Assembly: GCA_036704125.1 (NCBI GenBank)
Contig: DATNQI010000100.1
Location: 1 to 36,190, forward strand
Origin: Pantanalinema sp.
Lineage (GTDB): Bacteria; Cyanobacteriota; Sericytochromatia; S15B-MN24; UBA4093
Direction of reading: 5' to 3'
Length of the DNA stretch: 36,190 nucleotides
Shown one piece after another: positions 7,343 through 15,141 of this stretch. Position numbers and translations under genes: made by a program. A model generated the notes under the pieces. The model was not told where the DNA came from. It worked only from the letters and a program-made list of their open reading frames with translations, and made no database searches. Positions within the stretch are counted from its first letter, which is position 1. Every line of letters starts with the position of its first letter.

Positions 7343-8911
7343 CTACTCGATGGCCTCGATCGCGAGCACCTGATCCGCCTCGGGCTCGCTCGGCCGCGGC
7401 TTGCGGGGGCGATCCGGCGCGCGGAGCTCGTCGGGGGCCTCGGGGGCCTCGGGGTGGATGGAGGCGAGGGCGCGCTCGTCGCCGATGCGCTCCAATGCCC
7501 CTGCGACCACCTGCCGGAACGTGAGGGGGGGCTCTTCCTCCGCCGCGTCCTTCGCTCGGCGCTGCTTGCCGGGGCGTCCGGCCTGCTTGAGGGGCTTCTT
7601 GACCAGGCCGATCCGCTCCCAGAACGTCTCGCTGGGCTTCTGCATGCTGAGCGCGGCGAGCAGAGGCTTGACCGCACGCACGTCGCCCAGGTCCCCCAGG
7701 GTCTCGGCCGCGGCGAAGCGGACCCCCTGGTCCGGGTCCCAGAGGGCCTCGATCAAGGGGTCGATGGCGCGGCTGTCCCCGATGGCCTTGAGGGAGAGCG
7801 CGGAGCGGCGTCGCACGTCGCGGCTGGGATCCTGCAGGGCCTGGATCAGGCCGTCCACGGCCTGGGAGTCGCCGATCAGGCCGAGGGCTTCGGCGGCCCG
7901 CACCCGTACCGTGCGGTTGGCGTCCTTGAGGGTCCTGACGAGAGGGGCGAGCGCCTTCCTGTCGCAGAAGTCGGCCAGGGCATCCACGGCGGCGGCCCGG
8001 ACCCGGTGCTCGGGATCCGAGAGGGTGCAGACGAGCGGCTCGACCGCCCGGAAGTCTCCCAGGCGCTGGAGGGCCCGGATGACGGTGACGCGGACCGCGG
8101 CGTTGCTCGCGTGGCGCTCGTCTGCCCCCTCGCTCCCCTCTGCGCGCTTGCGCTGCCGGCGAGAAAGAGAAGGCAAAAGGGGGATGGCGAACGATCCCTT
8201 CCTGAGCGCCCGGGGGCCAAGGGCCGAGAGGAGCGGGATGACCGCCCGATCGTCTCCGAGCTCGCCGAGGGTCTCGGCGGCGGCTTCTCTGACCCCGTGG
8301 TCGGGATCCGTCAGGGCCTGGATGAGCGGCTCGACCGCGCGGCTGCTGCCGAGCTGGTTGAGGGCGAGGGCGCCGTGGCGGCGCACGTCCCGGCAAGGGT
8401 CCATGAGGGCCGAGACCAGGCTCTCGATGGCCTTGGCGTCGCCCAGGGTCCCGAGCGCCTCGGCGGCGCGAGCGCGCACGAGCCGGTGAGGGTCCTTGAG
8501 GGCGCGCATGAGCGGCTCGACCGCACGGCTGTCGTTGAAGTCGATCAGGGCGCAGACGGCCGCGGCGCGCACCCGGTACTCGGGGTCGCCGAGGGCCTCG
8601 AGCATGGGCGAGACGGCCCTGAGGTCCTTGAGGGCGCCGAGCGCCTCGAGGACCTCGACCCGGATCTTCCAGCTCGTGCAGGCGAGCGCCTGGATGAGGG
8701 GCTCGACCGCGCGCGAATCTCCCGCCTGGGCAAGCCCCCTCACCGCCTGCGACCGCGTCGCGAGGTCGGTGCTCGTGAGGGCCTTGAGGTGCGCGAGCAC
8801 GTCGGCGTAGTCGCCGCGGCTCTCTGCGAGCCCCTCGCGCGAGGGCCTGGCGACGCGCGCCTCAATGGCGCGAGCGTCTGGGGTGCGTGCGTCCAGGGTG
8901 CGAGTCTCCAC
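7343..8911 (-). CDS. HEAT-repeat protein with internal duplication
   Basis: 522 residues from GTG 8911, with GGAGGT six bases upstream. The open frame runs far beyond this toward 10294, but that part is antisense to pepP. After a polar N-terminus (1-50) come about eleven 31-residue HEAT/PBS-lyase-type repeats of the form RAVEPLIQALKDPxxxVRxxAAEALGxLGD. Residues 81-231 align without gaps to 271-421 at an offset of exactly 190, showing a block duplication. The blocks are separated by a basic linker (232-270). The C-terminus (422-522) is charged and disordered except one more repeat-like segment near 465-485. Such proteins are scaffolds or lyase-like partners; no phycobilisome gene is nearby, so the partner is unknown. 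Confidence 0.85.
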   Translation of the reverse strand: METRTLDARTPDARAIEARVARPSREGLAESRGDYADVLAHLKALTSTDLATRSQAVRGLAQAGDSRAVEPLIQALACTSWKIRVEVLEALGALKDLRAVSPMLEALGDPEYRVRAAAVCALIDFNDSRAVEPLMRALKDPHRLVRARAAEALGTLGDAKAIESLVSALMDPCRDVRRHGALALNQLGSSRAVEPLIQALTDPDHGVREAAAETLGELGDDRAVIPLLSALGPRALRKGSFAIPLLPSLSRRQRKRAEGSEGADERHASNAAVRVTVIRALQRLGDFRAVEPLVCTLSDPEHRVRAAAVDALADFCDRKALAPLVRTLKDANRTVRVRAAEALGLIGDSQAVDGLIQALQDPSRDVRRRSALSLKAIGDSRAIDPLIEALWDPDQGVRFAAAETLGDLGDVRAVKPLLAALSMQKPSETFWERIGLVKKPLKQAGRPGKQRRAKDAAEEEPPLTFRQVVAGALERIGDERALASIHPEAPEAPDELRAPDRPRKPRPSEPEADQVLAIEAIE

Positions 8912-8969
8912 GTCGATACCTCCGCCTACCTGCTTCGTTATCCCCGGAACCGTTGCAGGGCTAACGTCC

Positions 8970-8998
8970 GTGACGGGCGGCGCGCGCCGCAGTAGAAT
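8970..8998 (+). promoter_or_regulatory. pepP promoter
   Basis: GTGACG (8970-8975), 17-nt spacer, TAGAAT (8993-8998) in the gap between the divergent HEAT gene and pepP; predicted start near 9005 gives a leader of about 45 nt. Confidence 0.55.
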
Positions 8999-9049
8999 GG
9001 AAGCTGGCGATGAAACAAGAGCCGCATCGCCGACCGAAGGGAGTCCAAC

Positions 9050-10360
9050 TTGTACCAGCGCCGCCGCGAAGCCGTCATGAAGGCCATGGGCCATGGGGTC
9101 GCCATCCTTCCGAGCGCCCCCATCACCGTCCGCACCGCCGATCTCGACCACGAGTACCGGCAGGACAGCGACTTCTTCTACCTGACAGGCTTCAAGGAGC
9201 CCGAGAGCGTCCTGGTCCTCGCTCCCGATCACCCCGAGCACAAGGTCATCCTCTTCGTGCGCGCGCGGGACAAGGAGCGCGAGACCTGGGACGGCAGGCG
9301 CGCCGGCACCGAGGGGGCGCTGGCCGACTACGGGGTGGACGCCGCCTACACCATCGACCAGTTCGACAAGGTGATCGAAACCTACCTGGACAACCAGGAG
9401 CACCTCCACTTCCAGCTCGGCAAGAACAAGGCCTGGGACGAGCGCATCCTCGCGCTGCTCAAGCGCTACAAGGCCCGCGCCCGCAGCGGCGTGAGCGGGC
9501 CCTCGACCCTTCACGACCCCACCGAGATCCTCCACGAGCTGCGCCTCTTCAAGTCGGTTGCGGAGATCGACCTGATGCGCAAGTCGGCCTCGATCGCCGC
9601 CGAGGCCCACACGCGGGCCATGACCGCGACCCGATCGGGAATGCACGAGTACGAGATCCAGGCCGAGATCGAGTACGTCTTCAAGCGCCGCGGGGCCATG
9701 GGGCCCGCCTACGGCTCGATCGTCGGCGGCGGGGCCAACGGCTGCATCCTGCACTACGTCGAGAACGACGCCGTGCTCAAGGACGGCGATCTCCTGCTCA
9801 TCGACGCGGGGGCCGAGTACGGCTTCTACGCCTCCGACATCACCCGCACCTTCCCGGTCAGCGGGCGCTTCAGCCCCGCCCAGCAGGAGGTCTACGAGGT
9901 GGTGCTCGAGGCCCAGCTCGCGGCCATCGACGCGATCAGGCCCGGGGTGAGCTTCCAGGCGGTTCACGACGCGGCGGTGCGCGTCCTGACCGCGGGGCTG
10001 GTCAAGCTCGGCATCCTCTCGGGCGAGGTGGAGGCCCTGGTGGCCGCCGAGGCCTACAAGCCCTTCTACATGCACAAGACCAGCCACTGGCTCGGGATCG
10101 ACACGCACGACGTCGGCGCCTACAAGGTGAACGGCGAGTGGCGAACCCTCGCGCCCGGCATGGTGCTGACCGTCGAGCCCGGCCTCTACCTCAGCGCGGG
10201 CCACGAGGGGGTCGATCCCCGCTACGCCGACATCGGGATCCGCATCGAGGACGACGTGCTCGTCACGCCCGACGGCCACGAGGTCCTCACCCACCAGGTC
10301 CCCAAGGCGGTCGAGGAGATCGAGCGCCTGATGCAGGCTTCTATGGCCGCTTCGCGGTAG
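9050..10360 (+). CDS. pepP: Xaa-Pro aminopeptidase (M24B)
   Basis: 436 residues from TTG 9050, fixed by AAGGGAG at 9037-9043 with 6-nt spacing. An aminopeptidase-P N-terminal domain (about 1-150, with EYRQDSDFFYLTGF) precedes the pita-bread catalytic domain. The five metal ligands are present: Asp252, Asp263, His346, Glu376 and Glu400, in LLIDAGAEY, ASDITRTFP, SHWLGIDTHD, TVEPGLY and GIRIEDD. The enzyme removes the N-terminal residue from peptides with proline second, in the cytoplasm, using two Mn ions. The Nudix gene starts 4 nt after its stop and is probably co-transcribed. Confidence 0.95.
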   Translation: MYQRRREAVMKAMGHGVAILPSAPITVRTADLDHEYRQDSDFFYLTGFKEPESVLVLAPDHPEHKVILFVRARDKERETWDGRRAGTEGALADYGVDAAYTIDQFDKVIETYLDNQEHLHFQLGKNKAWDERILALLKRYKARARSGVSGPSTLHDPTEILHELRLFKSVAEIDLMRKSASIAAEAHTRAMTATRSGMHEYEIQAEIEYVFKRRGAMGPAYGSIVGGGANGCILHYVENDAVLKDGDLLLIDAGAEYGFYASDITRTFPVSGRFSPAQQEVYEVVLEAQLAAIDAIRPGVSFQAVHDAAVRVLTAGLVKLGILSGEVEALVAAEAYKPFYMHKTSHWLGIDTHDVGAYKVNGEWRTLAPGMVLTVEPGLYLSAGHEGVDPRYADIGIRIEDDVLVTPDGHEVLTHQVPKAVEEIERLMQASMAASR

Positions 10361-10364
10361 GACC

Positions 10365-10943
10365 GTGTACGCGGCGTTCGCGGGCTACCGGTCCCGCCGA
10401 TCCTCGGACCCCGCGCGGACCGATTCGGCGGTGCTGGTGCCCGTCTGCCTCGACCCCTCGGGGGACTTCCTGCTCTACGCGCTGCGCTCCGAGCGACACG
10501 GGGCGCACCGGGGGCAGGTGTGCTTCCCGGGAGGCAAGCGATCGCCCGAGGACGCGGACCTGGTCGCCACCGCGCTGCGCGAGGCCCACGAGGAGATCGG
10601 CCTCGACCCCGGCGCCGTCGAGGTCCTGGGGGTGCTCGACGACGTGATCACCCCTACCGGCTTCACCATCACGCCGGTGGTCGGGCAGGTCTCGATGCCC
10701 TACGCCTTCTTCCCCAACCCCGACGAGCTCTCCCGGCTCATCCGGGTGCCGGTCGTCGACCTCCTGGACCCCGCCTTGATCCCGCTGGTGAGCGACCCGA
10801 GCGCCAGCCCCTGGACCCGGGACGCCTTCGAGGCCGACGGGGTGCGGGTGTGGGGCGCCACCGCCCGGATCACTCGCCAGTTCGTCGACCGCCTGCGCGA
10901 AGGGATGCCCCCGCGGTCCCAGGATGGTCCGGCCGTTCGCTGA
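10365..10943 (+). CDS. nudL: Nudix CoA pyrophosphatase (NudL type)
   Basis: 192 residues from GTG 10365, four bases after the pepP stop, with only a weak ribosome site, so it is probably coupled to pepP. The UPF0035/NudL signature is visible: a leading LRSERHGAHRGQVCFPGG followed by the Nudix box with Gly57, Arg72-Glu73, Glu76-Glu77 and Gly79. Asp replaces the first Glu of the generic box (PEDAD), which I recall as usual in this subgroup. These enzymes split CoA and acyl-CoA to 3',5'-ADP and (acyl) phosphopantetheine, perhaps clearing oxidised CoA. A C-terminal WGATARI motif is also typical of the family. Confidence 0.88.
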   Translation: MYAAFAGYRSRRSSDPARTDSAVLVPVCLDPSGDFLLYALRSERHGAHRGQVCFPGGKRSPEDADLVATALREAHEEIGLDPGAVEVLGVLDDVITPTGFTITPVVGQVSMPYAFFPNPDELSRLIRVPVVDLLDPALIPLVSDPSASPWTRDAFEADGVRVWGATARITRQFVDRLREGMPPRSQDGPAVR

Positions 10944-11053
10944 CGAGCCCCGGCTCCGCGATTTGGCCGATGCCGCCGTGGCTGCGCCGCCTCGAGATGG
11001 CGTACCATGCCACAGGCGGCATCGAGGCTGGCCATGAAAGGGAGGGCTTTGCG

Positions 11054-11314
11054 ATGGGCATACGCGAGGACAGGATGGCCATGAAGCCCGTCGAAGAGCT
11101 GAGCCGGCAAGAGGCTATCCAGGAGCTGGAGCGGCGCGCCCACGCGACCCTCGGCCCGAAAGTGCGCCTCAAGGCGGTCTTCTACCGCAACCTCTCCTGG
11201 GAGGCCGAGCTCGAGGGGCCCGACCTGCCGGAGGGCACTCACGGCTACCTCTACGACGACCCGACGGGCGACGTGCAGTTCGGCACCCGCATCGAGCCCG
11301 GCACCGGGCACTGA
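11054..11314 (+). CDS. Small unknown cytoplasmic protein
   Basis: 86 residues from ATG 11054 with GGGAGGG eight bases upstream. No signal or membrane segment. An N-terminal helix (PVEELSRQEAIQELERRA) leads to a beta-rich part (VRLKAVFYRNLSWEAELEG, then GYLYDDPTGDVQFGTRI). I recognise no family. It stands alone between nudL and the convergent diguanylate cyclase gene. Confidence 0.65.
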   Translation: MGIREDRMAMKPVEELSRQEAIQELERRAHATLGPKVRLKAVFYRNLSWEAELEGPDLPEGTHGYLYDDPTGDVQFGTRIEPGTGH

Positions 11315-11324
11315 AGAGCGGGGC

Positions 11325-12617
11325 CTAGCCCGCGCAGATCACCTGGTTGCGCCCCTGGCGCTTCGCGGCGTAAACGGCCCGATCGGCCCGCTCCAGCAGG
11401 TCGCCCGGCGTCAGGTCCTCGTCCTGGAGCTGGGCGACGCCGATCGAGGCGCTCAGCCGCACGCGCCGCGGTCCGCTCGTCTCCTGGACCTCGAGCTCCT
11501 GGAGGGCCTCGCGCAGCCGCTCGGCGAGGATCGCCGCTCCCTCGCGCTCGGTCTGGGGCAGGATCACCGCGAGCTCCTCGCCGCCGTAGCGGGCGACGGT
11601 GTCGCACGCCCGGGCCGAGGCCTGCACCGTTCGCGAAACCTCCCGCAGCACCTCGTCGCCGGTCGGATGGCCGTAGGTGTCGTTGATCCGCTTGAAGTGG
11701 TCGATGTCGATGAACATCAGGCTGAGGGGCTGCTCGAAGCGGCGCGCCTCGAAGAAGCGCTTGGCCAGCTGCTCCTGGAAGTGGAGGTGGGTGGTCAGGC
11801 CGGTGAGCCCGTCGGTCACCGCCTTTTTCTGGGCGTCGAGGTACAGCCTGCTGACCGCCTCGAGCTTGGTCCGGTGCAGGGCCTGCTCGGCCTTGAACAG
11901 GAAAGGGGCGATCGCCTGGGCGCACGCGGGGGCGGCCTCGGCCATGGCCCTGAGCTCGGCGCTCCCGTAGGGGAGGCCGGATCGCCGGGCTCCGATGGTG
12001 GCGAGCCCGATCAGCTCGCCGTGCAGGGTGAGAGGCAGGCATGCGCGCGCGCCCACCTGGAACATCAGCTGGTCGAAGGCGCTCGGGAAGCCGTCGGCGC
12101 TCGAGCCGACCAGCCAGGGGTCATGCTGCCCGGAGGCGAGCCACTCGCGCAGCGAGAACTCGGGAAGCACCAGGGTCGTCGGGTAGGGCCCCTGCCCCGC
12201 CACCAGGTGGAGGCTGGCGTCGCCGGGGGGCGGCAGCCAGACGAAGGCCTGGCTGGCATCCAGCCCCTGCTGAAGGCGCGAGGCGATGAGGCGGGCGACC
12301 TCGCTCAGGTCCTTGGCCGACCGGGTGGCCTCCGCGAGGCCCCTCCAGCCGGCAGCGCGCGGATCGAGCCCCGGCGCGCGGCGCGGACGCCGCAGCATGC
12401 GCCGCAGGGGCCCGAGCCCGAGGGCCACCAGCCCCCCCGCGACGAAGCTCGAAGCATCGGGATCGAGGCCGAGCGCCGCGCCCAGGGCCAAGCGCGATCC
12501 CGCGTAGGCCCCGACGCTCGCGGTGCAGGCGACGAGCAGGGCGAAGGCCCGCGCCTTCAGCGCGCGGCGCTGGCGAGGTTCGAGCGGGGGAATGGACGAC
12601 GCGGGCTTGCGGGGCAT
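11325..12617 (-). CDS. Membrane GAF-GGDEF diguanylate cyclase
   Basis: 430 residues. Two hydrophobic helices at about 25-70 anchor it in the membrane, followed by a GAF-like sensor domain (about 90-240) and a GGDEF domain (about 265-430). The active site GGEEL is at 345-349, inside ARYGGEELAVILPQ. The inhibitory I-site RxxD is intact (Arg336 to Asp339), so product feedback by c-di-GMP is expected. DIDHFKRINDTYGH and ASIGVA blocks confirm the family. It makes c-di-GMP from two GTP. The ATG has no ribosome site; the -10 box lies six bases upstream, suggesting a leaderless mRNA. Confidence 0.93.
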   Translation of the reverse strand: MPRKPASSIPPLEPRQRRALKARAFALLVACTASVGAYAGSRLALGAALGLDPDASSFVAGGLVALGLGPLRRMLRRPRRAPGLDPRAAGWRGLAEATRSAKDLSEVARLIASRLQQGLDASQAFVWLPPPGDASLHLVAGQGPYPTTLVLPEFSLREWLASGQHDPWLVGSSADGFPSAFDQLMFQVGARACLPLTLHGELIGLATIGARRSGLPYGSAELRAMAEAAPACAQAIAPFLFKAEQALHRTKLEAVSRLYLDAQKKAVTDGLTGLTTHLHFQEQLAKRFFEARRFEQPLSLMFIDIDHFKRINDTYGHPTGDEVLREVSRTVQASARACDTVARYGGEELAVILPQTEREGAAILAERLREALQELEVQETSGPRRVRLSASIGVAQLQDEDLTPGDLLERADRAVYAAKRQGRNQVICAG

Positions 12618-12623
12618 GATGCG

Positions 12624-12651
12624 ATCATAGGGGCGCGCGGCGCGGGTTCAA
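12624..12651 (-). promoter_or_regulatory. Promoter of the diguanylate cyclase, leaderless
   Basis: Minus-strand TTGAAC (12651-12646), 16-nt spacer, TATGAT (12629-12624). Six bases follow before the ATG at 12617, so the A of the start codon is the likely first base. Confidence 0.65.
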
Positions 12652-12679
12652 GTGCAAGCGTCACGATGGGCGGGTCGCC

Positions 12680-12970
12680 TCAGTCCTGCCCCCCCGAGCG
12701 CCAGTCGCCCACCGACCCCACCTCGTCGCGGGCCAGTGCGAACAGGTCGCGCCGGGTCTGGTCGTCCACCGGGGGGGCGGTGGGCGTGTCCGCGCGCGAG
12801 TAGGCGTCTGGTGCGAGGTCGTTGATGGGCACGCTGCCCCGGAAGTCGGGCACCCCCTCGATGAACTGCCTGACGAGCACCGTCAGCCCGACGGCGCCCG
12901 CCACGCACAGCACCAGTAGCAGGACCAGGCTCAGGACCACCCCCCAGACCGGCAGCGAGAACGTGATCAT
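12680..12970 (-). CDS. Small membrane protein
   Basis: 96 residues from ATG 12970; a purine run AAGGAAAGGGGG lies upstream on the minus strand. One long hydrophobic segment (about 4-32) is followed by a polar, acidic cytoplasmic or periplasmic tail with PINDLAPDAYSRAD and a region rich in Thr/Pro/Asp. No family recognised. It lies directly downstream of the SEC-C gene in the same direction and could share its transcript. Confidence 0.55.
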   Translation of the reverse strand: MITFSLPVWGVVLSLVLLLVLCVAGAVGLTVLVRQFIEGVPDFRGSVPINDLAPDAYSRADTPTAPPVDDQTRRDLFALARDEVGSVGDWRSGGQD

Positions 12971-13060
12971 GGCGGCCCCCTTTCCTTCGGAAGGGAAGCT
13001 TAGCGCCGGGTGGCCCCGGTCGCAAGCGACGACCGGGCCAGAGCGATAGCGCCTGGAAGC

Positions 13061-13234
<174 letters not shown>

Positions 13235-13264
13235 GGCGCCTCCGGGGCGGGGATTTCCCGCGAT

Positions 13265-13313
13265 GTGATACGAGCCCGTCCTTTAGATGAGCCCGTCCTG
13301 ATACGAGCCCGTC
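13265..13313 (-). repeat. Three tandem 16-17-nt repeats
   Basis: Contiguous imperfect copies at 13298-13313, 13281-13297 and 13265-13280. On the minus strand each begins GACGGGCTC followed by RT and an A-rich end. They lie in the region between the divergent SEC-C and Ntn-hydrolase-like genes, inside the predicted leader of the SEC-C mRNA. Confidence 0.8.
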
Positions 13314-13314
13314 A

Positions 13315-13320
13315 ATTATA
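13315..13320 (-). promoter_or_regulatory. -10 box of the SEC-C gene
   Basis: Perfect TATAAT on the minus strand within TATATAATTG; no clear -35. A start near 13308 would put the three tandem repeats in the 5' leader. Confidence 0.45.
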
Positions 13321-13361
13321 TACGAGATGAAGCGCTCGACCCCAAGCGCCCTGGCTTGGGG

Positions 13362-13367
13362 TATAAT
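13362..13367 (+). promoter_or_regulatory. -10 box of the Ntn-like lipoprotein, leaderless
   Basis: Perfect TATAAT preceded by GGG; seven bases separate it from the ATG at 13375, so transcription probably starts at or next to the start codon. No convincing -35. Confidence 0.5.
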
Positions 13368-13374
13368 CGCGTCG

Positions 13375-14772
13375 ATGCCTGCCGCTCGTCCTCATAACCG
13401 TCGCTTCCTGGCCCTCGCCCTCGCGTCTTTCGTCGCGGCGCTCTCGGGCTGCGGGGACCCGATCCCCAATGCCCCCAACGGCCCTCGGCTCGAGGAGCGC
13501 ACCGTGCTGCGCACCATCCCCCAGAAGAAGGGCAAGCTGGAGCGGCTCCGGGGCGAGCTGGTCCTGACCACCGAGGGCAGCCCCTACGAGCAGGGCTTCC
13601 AGCACGGCTACCTCCTGCGCGACGAGCTTCGCACCTTCTACCGCGAGTACTACGAGGGGAAGCTGTTCGCAGCCTTCAAGCCCTTTCCCGGCTTCACCTA
13701 CGCGTGGTATGCCCGCTCTCTGGCTTCCGCCTACACCGCCGACGAGCGCGCCGAGATCAAGGGCCTCGCCGACGGATCCGGCATGAGCGAGGACCAGATC
13801 CTCGTCATGCAGGCCGAGGCGCCCTGGGGGCCCCCGGCTTCCTGGCTGGGTCTGGGCGTCCCCCTGCGTCCCGTCTTCGGGTCGGCGGCCTTCGTCGCCC
13901 GGGGCCCGGCGACCATCGGCGGGGCGACGCTCGTGGGCGCGAGCGTCAGCGGCCTGGGGTACGGCCAGCTGCACCGCTTCGCCCTGATCAGGGTGCAGCA
14001 TCCATCCAAGGGTTACGCCTTTGTCCAGCCGGGCTTCGTCGGGCGGGTGATGGACGGCGGGATGGCCTGGAACGAGCGGGGACTCAGCCTCGCGGCCAAC
14101 GATGCTCGCATGCGCTGGGCCAACGCCTCGGGCGTCACGGCGGGCCTGCTCACCCGGCGCGTCGCGCAGAGCTGCGCCACCCTGGACCAGGCCGAGGCCC
14201 TGGTTCGATCCCTTCGCCCCCGCGCCGGGCAGGGCTTGCTGCTCACCATGGCCACGCGCGAAGGGGCGCGCGTCCTGGAGGTGGGGCAGACCGTCTCGGA
14301 TGCCTGGCAGGGCCGCGATCGCATCCAGGTTCGCCCCGTCCCTGCCGCCATCGCCGTGACCAGCGCCTATCACGCGGAGGCGTTCCGGGAGGTGGCGGGG
14401 AGCGATCCCGACGCGGCCGCGCGCGAGTCTCGCCTGGTGGGCATGTTGCAGGGCTCCTTCGGCCGTCTGGACGTGAGCCGGGCCATGGAGATTCTCAGCG
14501 ACCGCGCCGTCGCCCTCGACGCGGCCGTGCCGGGCCTGCGCCTCGGCCCGTTCACCCTTGCCGCCCCCGCCCGGGTCACGACGGTGCTCAGCGCCGTCCG
14601 CAGCCTGGAGGCCGAGACGCTCTACCTGGCCCAGGGGCGCGAGACGCTCGAGAGCCCGGCGCAGTTCGAGGCCTTCGGGCTGGCCGAGCTGCTGTCGAGC
14701 ACGTCGTCGGTGCCCGTCCCTCGCCTGCCTGGCCCCCCAAGCGCGACCGCGAGCCCCGCGCTCGCGCCTTAG
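13375..14772 (+). CDS. C45-like Ntn-hydrolase lipoprotein, Ser at nucleophile
   Basis: 465 residues from ATG 13375; an in-frame ATG at 13327 is excluded because the -10 box lies between them and the signal peptide starts here. Lipobox ALSGC gives a lipidated Cys26. The body resembles the acyl-CoA:6-APA acyltransferase/C45 and phospholipase-B-like group of Ntn hydrolases: EGSPYEQGFQHG near the start, ADGSGMS, then RGPATIGG, and MAWNERGLSLAAND. In that group a Cys opens the mature chain (GCTxF). Here the aligned stretch is GSAAF, with Ser170 in that place and no nearby Cys. It may use Ser as nucleophile or be inactive. Substrate unknown, probably an envelope amide. Confidence 0.7.
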   Translation: MPAARPHNRRFLALALASFVAALSGCGDPIPNAPNGPRLEERTVLRTIPQKKGKLERLRGELVLTTEGSPYEQGFQHGYLLRDELRTFYREYYEGKLFAAFKPFPGFTYAWYARSLASAYTADERAEIKGLADGSGMSEDQILVMQAEAPWGPPASWLGLGVPLRPVFGSAAFVARGPATIGGATLVGASVSGLGYGQLHRFALIRVQHPSKGYAFVQPGFVGRVMDGGMAWNERGLSLAANDARMRWANASGVTAGLLTRRVAQSCATLDQAEALVRSLRPRAGQGLLLTMATREGARVLEVGQTVSDAWQGRDRIQVRPVPAAIAVTSAYHAEAFREVAGSDPDAAARESRLVGMLQGSFGRLDVSRAMEILSDRAVALDAAVPGLRLGPFTLAAPARVTTVLSAVRSLEAETLYLAQGRETLESPAQFEAFGLAELLSSTSSVPVPRLPGPPSATASPALAP

Positions 14773-14793
14773 CGCTCCGCGCAGGGCTCGCGG
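14747..14793. terminator. Long GC-rich hairpin between convergent genes
   Basis: Perfect 10-bp outer arms (14747-14756 with 14784-14793) enclose the stop of the Ntn-like gene and smaller inner pairing. No U-tract; it may act as a weak two-way terminator or mRNA end stabiliser. Confidence 0.35.
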
Positions 14794-14802
14794 CCGAGGG
14801 GG

Positions 14803-15036
14803 CTACCTGGTCTCGAGGTGAAGGGTGAGCGCGCGGTAGCTCGCGGCGAGCCGCTCGGGATCGGCCCCGACCTGCGAGCCGGCGCCAAGAGGGCGCTCGC
14901 CCAGCAGGGCCCGGGCGATCGCCCGGGGCGCGGTGTCGCTGGCGAGCGCGGCCGGTGAAGGCTGCACCCTGGCGAGCGCGCAGCCTCCGAGCACCGTGCC
15001 GAGGGCCGCCAGAGAGGCCATGAAAGTCTTGCTCAT
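14803..15036 (-). CDS. Small putative lipoprotein
   Basis: 77 residues. The N-terminus MSKTFMASLAALGTVLGGC ends in a lipobox with Cys19; the mature part is short, Ala/Arg-rich and ends in SYRALTLHLETR. No family recognised. The ribosome site is poor (purine-rich AAAGGGGAAG about 12 bases upstream). It lies after the terminator of the VWD gene in the same direction. Confidence 0.6.
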   Translation of the reverse strand: MSKTFMASLAALGTVLGGCALARVQPSPAALASDTAPRAIARALLGERPLGAGSQVGADPERLAASYRALTLHLETR

Positions 15037-15086
15037 GCCGGGAATCTTCCCCTTTCCGGGCCCGTACGTGGGGACCCAAGAACGAC

Positions 15087-15128
15087 TTACCCCGCCCGTC
15101 CCGCGGCATCGCGGGGCAGGCGGGGTAA
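15087..15128 (-). terminator. Strong hairpin after the VWD-domain gene
   Basis: Perfect 10-bp outer arms (15087-15096 with 15119-15128) plus an inner GC stem. It follows the minus-strand VWD gene by 13 bases. The U-tract is weak, so strength is uncertain. Confidence 0.55.
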
Positions 15129-15141
15129 ATCTCGGCGAAGG

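Noticed and set aside
8912-10294. Upstream extension of the HEAT protein to about 980 residues
   Set aside because: It is antisense to pepP, and GGAGGT before GTG 8911 marks the real start.
13265-13313. CRISPR array
   Set aside because: The three repeats are contiguous, 16-17 nt, imperfect and without spacers or cas genes.
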